A stretch of 64,000 nt of DNA, taken from CAYRWR01 sp964537555. GTDB taxonomy: Bacteria > Spirochaetota > Brevinematia > Brevinematales > CAYRWR01. Of this stretch, positions 58,604 to 64,000 are shown piece by piece; the stretch's first letter is position 1, and every line of letters starts with the position of its first letter. The position numbers and the translations under genes are program-made. The notes under the pieces were generated by a model. It had not been told where the DNA came from, did not search any database, and saw nothing but the letters and a program-made list of their open reading frames with translations. The stretch lies in the NCBI GenBank assembly GCA_964537555.1, contig CAZIAD010000010.1, positions 1 through 64,000 on the forward strand. Reading direction: 5' to 3'.

Positions 58604-59725
58604 TCATCCTGCTAACTGGGGTTGAAATTCCTCACCATAGATGTCCAATAGGGTCACAAAAAGCATAGCAATCACCGGCCCGATGATGAATCCCATCACC
58701 CCGAAGGCAGCCAGTCCCCCCAGAGTAGAAAAAAAGATGATGAGGTCATGCAGTTTGGACTCCTTGCCCACCAGGGCGGGACGAAGCAGGTAATCCAGGC
58801 CGGTATTGACTACTGTACCTATGACGAGTATCACTATGCCCTGCCATACATGGCCCGAATTGATCTGAATGATAGCGATAGGCACCATGATGATAGGGGC
58901 TCCCACTACCGGTATAATAGACAGTATCAGAATGATCACTCCCCACAGGACCCAGCCCTCAATACCCAGCACTGCCAGGGTGATGCTGCAGATGATACCC
59001 TGAAGCAGGCCTATAAGCAGGGTACCCTTGACTGTAGCCCGGGAAATCATGGCAAATCGATGAATGATCTGCTCCTCGTATTTGTCCCGCAAGGGACTCA
59101 GGAAACGGATGCGCTTGATAAAGGTATCTCCGTCCCTGAAGAAATAAAACAGAGTAAACAGGGTGATAAACATCATGGCCACAGTCTCCAGGAGGCCCAT
59201 GGAAGTACGCTTGCCCAGCTCACTGGCCCAGGCCCCTACTTTTTCCAGGGTGTGCCGGGCCGACGCCTTCCAGTCAATACCCTGAGCATCCAGCCACTGT
59301 GCACTGTGGGACGCTTCGATCTGTTCCATGATAGTCCCATCCCCCTGAGCCAGAATAAGCCTGGCCTCGTTATAAAACTCTATGCCCTGTCTTACCACCA
59401 TATTAGCCAGAAAATAAAGAGGAAGAAGGAGCAGGATAATCAGGAGGAAGGTCGTCACCAGGGCTGCCAGGTTTTTACGCTTACCGCTTAGTTTTAAAAA
59501 GCGCTTATATAAGCCGTTGAACAGGACCGACAGAGACATAGCCACTACGATGGGCACCAGAAATATCCTGAAAATAGAAAAGAATGCCACAGAGACCAGT
59601 ATCAGGAATAGGATAAGCACTAGCAGATTAAGGTTACTTTTATTTATAGTGATAGCCTCTTCAGGAGGAGTGTTTTTTTTAAGGGACTTTTTTGGCTTTT
59701 GGTCTTTTTTTTTGGGTAGAGGCAT
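58604..59725 (-). CDS. AI-2E (PerM/TqsA) family membrane protein
   Basis: 373 residues from ATG 59725, six bases after CAGGAG; an ATG at 59731 abuts that site. About seven to eight membrane segments flank a central soluble region (about 130-200); the second half holds the conserved LIGLLQGIICSITLAVLGI, IPVVGAPIIMVPIAI and FGVMGFIIGPVIAML. Members include TqsA and sodium/proton antiporters, so the substrate is uncertain. An N-terminal cytoplasmic tail of about 30 residues is lysine-rich. It is 25 bases after the next gene on the minus strand. Confidence 0.86.
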   Translation of the reverse strand: MPLPKKKDQKPKKSLKKNTPPEEAITINKSNLNLLVLILFLILVSVAFFSIFRIFLVPIVVAMSLSVLFNGLYKRFLKLSGKRKNLAALVTTFLLIILLLLPLYFLANMVVRQGIEFYNEARLILAQGDGTIMEQIEASHSAQWLDAQGIDWKASARHTLEKVGAWASELGKRTSMGLLETVAMMFITLFTLFYFFRDGDTFIKRIRFLSPLRDKYEEQIIHRFAMISRATVKGTLLIGLLQGIICSITLAVLGIEGWVLWGVIILILSIIPVVGAPIIMVPIAIIQINSGHVWQGIVILVIGTVVNTGLDYLLRPALVGKESKLHDLIIFFSTLGGLAAFGVMGFIIGPVIAMLFVTLLDIYGEEFQPQLAG

Positions 59726-59750
59726 GATCATCTCCTGCTATTTACTGCTG

Positions 59751-60395
59751 TCATTCACCCCGATGATGTTCATATCCATAGATCTTGATATATAAGGGAG
59801 CAATATCCACACTATACTGGCCCTGGGATTGAAGTTCATGAGCCATCATGGCTGGTTTGGAGAGTTCCGTAGTTGCATCCCCTTCTTTACAGTATACCTG
59901 CAGGTACTGTATCTCTTTGAATGTCACCACTACATTGTCCTTTTCCCGGACCGAGACAGCATCAAAGTCTCCTTTATCTTTAATAGACAGATCGTAGATA
60001 TTGTCATCCAGTATATACTTGATCTTTATAAAGGTAATATCCCCGCTATGCTGCAGAATAAGCTGAAATACCTTGTGCCACTTTTGGTCGGTCATACAGC
60101 TCACCAGTTCAGGCTTTTCCAGCACCTGTGGAGGGAGCTTTTCCTCAATGACCTCCAGGTCACTTTTTGAGATAAACAGAGAGTCGGGAATATTATTATG
60201 ATGGGCCAGGCCCATGGCCGTAAGATCAGCTGAAAATCGGACCAGGACCAGTTTTTCTCCCGGTTCACCCCTGAGGACTTCACCCTCCAGGCCTATAAGC
60301 TTCCAGTAATCATCAAATGCGGGTATACCGGGAGGGCTTTCAGTCTCTCCCAGAAAAGAGATAAGTCGGACAGGCATTCCTGTACGTATTTTCAT
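59751..60395 (-). CDS. Unknown cytoplasmic protein before the AI-2E gene
   Basis: 214 residues without signal or membrane segments. The first 80 residues may form a small beta-barrel (GMPVRLISFLGETESPPG, then LVLVRFSADLTAMG). The remainder is mixed, with VTFKEIQYLQVYCKEGD and SVDIAPLYIKIYGYEHH. I do not recognise a family. Its close spacing (25 bases) suggests co-transcription with the AI-2E protein. Confidence 0.65.
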   Translation of the reverse strand: MKIRTGMPVRLISFLGETESPPGIPAFDDYWKLIGLEGEVLRGEPGEKLVLVRFSADLTAMGLAHHNNIPDSLFISKSDLEVIEEKLPPQVLEKPELVSCMTDQKWHKVFQLILQHSGDITFIKIKYILDDNIYDLSIKDKGDFDAVSVREKDNVVVTFKEIQYLQVYCKEGDATTELSKPAMMAHELQSQGQYSVDIAPLYIKIYGYEHHRGE

Positions 60396-60442
60396 AGATT
60401 CAGTTTAGCATAAAGTCAATAGTGCTGCAAAGAAATGCATAC

Positions 60443-60473
60443 AAAAAAACTCCCGATCCAATGGACCGGGAGT
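60443..60473 (-). terminator. Terminator after enolase
   Basis: Minus strand ACTCCCG and CGGGAGT arms around eleven bases, followed by a seven-T run. Confidence 0.8.
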
Positions 60474-60495
60474 CTGATTTTTGAATAAAAAACTC

Positions 60496-61815
60496 TTAAG
60501 GCTTGTACACATATCCCATGTTGTAAAATGTCTGCATTCCTTTGTAGATAGCATAGTCGCCCAGCTGCTCTTCGATGCGCAGGAGCTGGTTGTACTTAGC
60601 GATACGGTCGGAGCGGGACATAGAACCGGTCTTGATCTGGCCGGAGTTGGTAGCTACACAGATATCTGCGATAGTAGCATCTTCGGTCTCACCTGAACGG
60701 TGTGAGGTCACAGCAGTGTATCCGGCCTGTTTAGCCATCTCGATAGCGTCCAGGGTCTCAGTGAGGGTTCCGATCTGATTTACCTTGATAAGGATGGAGT
60801 TAGCGATGTTTTCTTCGATTCCTTTCTTGAGCCACTCTACGTTGGTCACAAAGAGGTCGTCTCCTACCAGCTGACACTTGTTGCCCAGTTTGGCAGTCAT
60901 CTCTTTCCAGCCTTCCCAGTCATTTTCAGCCAGTCCATCTTCGATAGATACGATAGGGTACTTGGCTACCATGTCTGCCCAGTAGCTGGCCATCTCGCTG
61001 GAGGTCATGATCTCACCGGTGGATTTCCAGAACTTATAGCCTTTTTTGCCTTCTTCAGCTGCGTGGTTCCACAGCTCGGAGGTAGCGGGGTCACAGGCAA
61101 TAGCGATATCGTCTTTAGGCTTGTAGCCTGCTTTTTCTATAGCCAATACCAGCAGCTGGAGAGCTTCTTCATTGGACTGCAGGTCGGGAGCAAATCCGCC
61201 CTCGTCACCTACAGCGGTGTTGTATCCTTTTGATTTCAGTACTGACTTCAGGGCATGGAAGGTCTCTGCAGTATAACGCATCGCTTCTTTAAAAGTAGGA
61301 GCACCTACGGGCATGATCATGAATTCCTGGAAGTCTACCTTATTGTCAGCATGAGCTCCGCCGTTGATGACATTAGCCATAGGTACGGGCAGTACTTTGG
61401 CATTGGTCCCACCGAGGTAACGGTAGAGGGGCAGGTCAAAAAACTTGGCAGCAGCCTGAGCAGTCGCCATAGACACACCCAGAATAGCATTGGCACCCAG
61501 CTTTCCCTTGTTAGGGGTTCCGTCCAGCTCCAGCATCACACGGTCGACTTCTACCTGGTCGGTAGCATCCAGTCCCACGATCTCTTCAGCAATGAGAGAG
61601 TTTACATTTTCCACGGCTTTGAGGACACCCTTGCCGCCGTAACGCTTCTTATCACCATCTCTGAGCTCTACCGCTTCTCTTTCACCGGTAGATGCACCAC
61701 TGGGTACAGCTGCTCTTCCCCAGGTTCCGTCTTCTAAATGTACTTCTACTTCGACTGTGGGGTTACCACGGGAGTCGATGATCTCACGACCCTGTACGTC
61801 AATAATTGTGGACAT
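60496..61815 (-). CDS. eno: Enolase
   Basis: 439 residues with the enolase signatures GDEGGFAPD, the metal ligands in IACDPATSE, SIEDGLAENDW and VGDDLFVTN, the catalytic lysine in ILIKVNQIGTL, and SHRSGETEDATIAD. It converts 2-phosphoglycerate to phosphoenolpyruvate. Together with fba at 27.7 kb it shows an ordinary glycolysis. The start codon follows GGAGG by about seven bases. It forms its own unit. Confidence 0.97.
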   Translation of the reverse strand: MSTIIDVQGREIIDSRGNPTVEVEVHLEDGTWGRAAVPSGASTGEREAVELRDGDKKRYGGKGVLKAVENVNSLIAEEIVGLDATDQVEVDRVMLELDGTPNKGKLGANAILGVSMATAQAAAKFFDLPLYRYLGGTNAKVLPVPMANVINGGAHADNKVDFQEFMIMPVGAPTFKEAMRYTAETFHALKSVLKSKGYNTAVGDEGGFAPDLQSNEEALQLLVLAIEKAGYKPKDDIAIACDPATSELWNHAAEEGKKGYKFWKSTGEIMTSSEMASYWADMVAKYPIVSIEDGLAENDWEGWKEMTAKLGNKCQLVGDDLFVTNVEWLKKGIEENIANSILIKVNQIGTLTETLDAIEMAKQAGYTAVTSHRSGETEDATIADICVATNSGQIKTGSMSRSDRIAKYNQLLRIEEQLGDYAIYKGMQTFYNMGYVYKP

Positions 61816-61848
61816 ATATATCCTCCAAAGGCATATTTTTTTCCACTT

Positions 61849-61877
61849 ATTTTATAGCCAAACGGGGGAATTGTCAA
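61849..61877 (-). promoter_or_regulatory. Promoter of enolase
   Basis: Minus strand TTGACA (61872-61877), a 17-bp spacer and TAAAAT (61849-61854), about 34 bases before the ATG. The -35 overlaps the stop codon of the GIDE-like gene. Confidence 0.7.
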
Positions 61878-62692
61878 ATGTCCTGGACACCTTCCGCAAT
61901 CAGCAATATGAGGAGGCCTATTCCTGCCGCCAGGGCCAGTCCTCCCAGTAAAAATTTCTTAAGACTGCGTATTTTTTGGCCCCTGCGGAGCTCCTCTTCG
62001 GAAAAGGCCGATACGAGCAGCTTCTGTGTAGAGGTGCTGGAGACGATACCGGATATCCTCTGATGGGCGGAAGGCCGGGCATTGCCCAGCACATAGATAT
62101 CTGAATCCACCGGGATATAGCGCTCTTCATAGATCCGGTTCCCCAGACGGGTACGCAGGATATACAGCCTGGAATACCGTATCCTTTTGAGGCCGTATTT
62201 TTCATCACTGAGGACATTCTTAGGCTCTGATATAGCCTTAAGGCGATACAAGACATTGTCAAATTCATTAAAAGTCCTGCGGTTCCTTCTGTGGTGCAGA
62301 AAACTCCTCACATGACGGGGCCGTACTTCCGCACCGGAGGGGTCTATATAGGCCGCAGTCCCATCCTGTTCCAGAAAGAAGGGGACATACCAGTGATCCT
62401 GATACAGAGTCACCCATTTAAAATACCGGTCCACATACTGAAATTGCTTGGCATGGACTGTATAATAGACACAGGGTATTCCCGTAATAGGAGTATGGAT
62501 TGGCCGATTGGTCCGGGCCTTGCCTTTGAGTTCTACCAGCCCCATGGCCATAGATCGGATGCTGGAGGTAGGGGTATTTTCCATCAGATATCTTTTTTTT
62601 ATCTCATGAAAACCCTGGTAATAACTGTAGCCCCCTATGAGTAATAAGGCCAGGGCAATCCCGAAAAGAATGAGCCAGCTTTGCAAATCCAT
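61874..62692 (-). CDS. GIDE-domain membrane protein
   Basis: 272 residues. Membrane helices lie at the N-terminus (about 6-24) and C-terminus (about 247-268, LLGGLALAAGIGLLILLIA). The middle (about 40-240) has SIRSMAMGLVELKGKAR, TGIPCVYYTVHAKQ and a late ERYIPVDSDIYVLGNARP, the pattern of the GIDE domain (PF12483) of the mitochondrial ligase MUL1/Mulan. Bacterial copies lack the RING finger, as this one does. It follows lemA by 23 bases, a pairing seen in other bacteria. The function is not settled. Confidence 0.82.
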   Translation of the reverse strand: MDLQSWLILFGIALALLLIGGYSYYQGFHEIKKRYLMENTPTSSIRSMAMGLVELKGKARTNRPIHTPITGIPCVYYTVHAKQFQYVDRYFKWVTLYQDHWYVPFFLEQDGTAAYIDPSGAEVRPRHVRSFLHHRRNRRTFNEFDNVLYRLKAISEPKNVLSDEKYGLKRIRYSRLYILRTRLGNRIYEERYIPVDSDIYVLGNARPSAHQRISGIVSSTSTQKLLVSAFSEEELRRGQKIRSLKKFLLGGLALAAGIGLLILLIAEGVQDI

Positions 62693-62715
62693 ATAATCCC
62701 GCTTTTCTTAGAATG

Positions 62716-63279
62716 TCAATACAGATCGATCTCTACATCCTGTTTATCTGATTCAGAGACCTGGAAGTATTCTTTTTGAGAATATCCCAGAATGCCCGCT
62801 ACCATGCTGTGGGGGAACTGCTCCAGACGGGTATTAAAGAGATTGATGGATTCATTGTAGAGCTCCCGCCGGTCTGATATCTGGTCTTCCAGTGTGGAGA
62901 TACGGCGGCTGAGCTGTATGAAGGACTGGCTGGCTTTGAGGTCGGGATAATTTTCTGCTACCGCGATCAGGGATTTGTAGGCACTTTTCATGAGGCCATG
63001 CGCCGCCTTTTTTTCCTCTTCCGAAGTGGCATTCATATAGGCCGTACGGGCGGCAGTCAGGGAATGCAGAAGGTCTTTTTCATAGGCTATATGATCCTTT
63101 ACCACTTTTATGAGTTTAGTCAGCTCATCCACTCTCTGTTTGAGGATGACATCGATATTTTTCCAGTACTTTTCCACCTGGTGCTTAAGTCCCACCAGCC
63201 CGTTATACATATTGATATAATAAGCGATCAGGGTGATCACTAATAAAAACGATAATACGGATATGACAAAGATATTCAT
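62716..63279 (-). CDS. lemA: LemA family protein
   Basis: 187 residues: an N-terminal membrane helix (1-21), then the helical LemA domain with YNGLVGLKHQVEKYWKNIDVILKQR, ASQSFIQLSRRISTLEDQISDRRELYNES and VAGILGYSQKEYF. LemA proteins are membrane-anchored, with the helical part outside; their function is not fixed. It leads the LemA-GIDE operon, divergent from a truncated gene at 63411. A ribosome site of weak type precedes the ATG. Confidence 0.92.
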   Translation of the reverse strand: MNIFVISVLSFLLVITLIAYYINMYNGLVGLKHQVEKYWKNIDVILKQRVDELTKLIKVVKDHIAYEKDLLHSLTAARTAYMNATSEEEKKAAHGLMKSAYKSLIAVAENYPDLKASQSFIQLSRRISTLEDQISDRRELYNESINLFNTRLEQFPHSMVAGILGYSQKEYFQVSESDKQDVEIDLY

Positions 63280-63354
63280 GAATACTTCCTTTCTTTAGGC
63301 TGGCCTATTGTACAGTCTCTCACCATTCCTGTCAAAATCCACACTAATGTTTGC

Positions 63355-63383
63355 TTTACAGAATTTTTTCAGGCATTTACAAT
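63355..63383 (+). promoter_or_regulatory. Promoter of the gene running off the window
   Basis: TTTACA (63355-63360), a 17-bp spacer and TACAAT (63378-63383), 27 bases before the ATG at 63411. Confidence 0.55.
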
Positions 63384-63410
63384 ATGCTTAAAATTTTTTA
63401 GGAGTGAATC

Positions 63411-64000
63411 ATGAGTACCAATCTTCGTGTCCTTATTCTGTTCATCCTCCTGGGAGCGGGAGCACTAGCCGCTGGCTATCAGGAGTTACGCCTGGGTAAA
63501 AAAGCCCAAAAGATCGCCTCAGCACTGGAACTGTCAGACCTGGAAGGGGGAGCCGCGGTGAGCAATTACCATGTCGATATACAGAAACACTGGGCACTCT
63601 ATCCCTACCTCATCTATGTCTACGAAAAAGGCTTTCTGGATAATGACGAACCCGGAGACGACACCAAAATAAAGTACGCCTACTATCCCATAATTTCTCA
63701 GCAGCACCCCTTTAATCAGGCTCTGGACCGCCTCTATGATCAGTATGGAGCCGATATCCCTGAAGACCAGGTACCTGCTTTTAACAGCTTCAGGGTCCTG
63801 GTCAAGACTACCCGTTTCAAGACCCTGGGAGCTGTACCGGCAGACTGGAGCCTGGAGAGCAATATCAGCGGAGTCTTTGTCAATGAGATCCACAAACTGG
63901 ATAAAGATGAAAAAGCCCTGCTCCAGGAAAACTGGCCCCAGCTTAATATCGATGATGTCCTTATCCTGGAAGAAGGCCGGAAACCGAGCAGCTCGGCCGC
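63411..64000 (+). CDS. Truncated membrane-anchored protein divergent from lemA
   Basis: 196 residues are visible; the frame is open to the window end. ATG 63411 follows TAGGAG. One N-terminal membrane helix (VLILFILLGAGALAAGY) precedes a soluble part: NYHVDIQKHWALYPYLIYVY, YAYYPIISQQHPF and FNSFRVLVKTTRFKTLG. No family is recognised. Being divergent from the LemA-GIDE pair, it may belong with it. The minus-strand open frame inside it is a shadow. Confidence 0.75.
   Translation, partial: MSTNLRVLILFILLGAGALAAGYQELRLGKKAQKIASALELSDLEGGAAVSNYHVDIQKHWALYPYLIYVYEKGFLDNDEPGDDTKIKYAYYPIISQQHPFNQALDRLYDQYGADIPEDQVPAFNSFRVLVKTTRFKTLGAVPADWSLESNISGVFVNEIHKLDKDEKALLQENWPQLNIDDVLILEEGRKPSSSA

Noticed and set aside
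63534..63893. Minus-strand frame of 119 residues
   Set aside because: It is a shadow of the plus-strand gene beginning at 63411, which has a promoter and ribosome site.

Overview
The window looks like draft chromosomal sequence from a Gram-negative bacterium, most plausibly a spirochaete or a close relative. The evidence is a DUF4015 putative glycosyl hydrolase, a DUF4912 protein, relaxed lipoboxes on many small lipoproteins, an LA_2272-like surface-repeat protein, a lipid A-type acyltransferase, outer-membrane barrels and an OmpA-type lipoprotein. The lineage is inferred from gene content only. Two runs of 10 N (6839-6848 and 17781-17790) are assembly gaps. I see no rRNA, tRNA, CRISPR array, prophage or insertion sequence.

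Layout. 1-4.2 kb: the end of a DUF4015 gene, then an ECF sigma factor, a membrane anti-sigma-like protein and a secreted caspase-like protein with surface repeats, read as one operon. 4.3-9.4 kb: an unknown protein with a small FtsX-like permease and its ATPase, a PlsC-type acyltransferase and a GltS-like transporter. 9.5-13.4 kb (minus): a class III nucleotide cyclase with two envelope proteins. 13.6-21.4 kb: a peptide-binding lipoprotein, DUF4912, a YfcE phosphodiesterase, YbeY, GroES, a lipid A-type acyltransferase, a lipoprotein and an Omp85-like barrel. 22-25 kb: a radical SAM/SPASM enzyme behind three related small lipoprotein-like peptides and an SDR related to chlorophyll b reductases. 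25-42 kb: a kinase-like protein, Fba, cysteine desulfurase with ThiI, an ankyrin/Tudor-like protein, a purQ-hisC-nucleotidyltransferase-methyltransferase-pyrF operon, argS and two tandem YuxH-type proteins. 42.4-56.7 kb (minus): a secreted starch-degrading locus. 56.8-64 kb: Ogt, an OmpA lipoprotein, an AI-2E family permease, enolase, a GIDE-LemA pair and a truncated gene.

The most notable region is the starch locus. It has three paralogous GH13_6-like alpha-amylases and two other modular GH13 enzymes, each of the latter preceded by a small secreted beta-sandwich-like protein. A module of about 168 residues sits at the C-terminus of the three amylases and at the N-terminus of the other two. 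All five transcription units carry the same control region: a -24/-12 (sigma-54-type) promoter, exactly 8 bp, then a LacI/cre-like 14-bp palindrome over the predicted start of transcription. TGCAC-GTGCA palindromes lie about 90 and 121 bp upstream in several units. Two units also share a folded 5' leader whose pairing is kept although its sequence differs. Together these suggest one starch regulon under both activation and repression.

Housekeeping genes instead show ordinary TTGACA/TATAAT promoters. Several of these promoters overlap the first possible ATG, so I moved those gene starts downstream.
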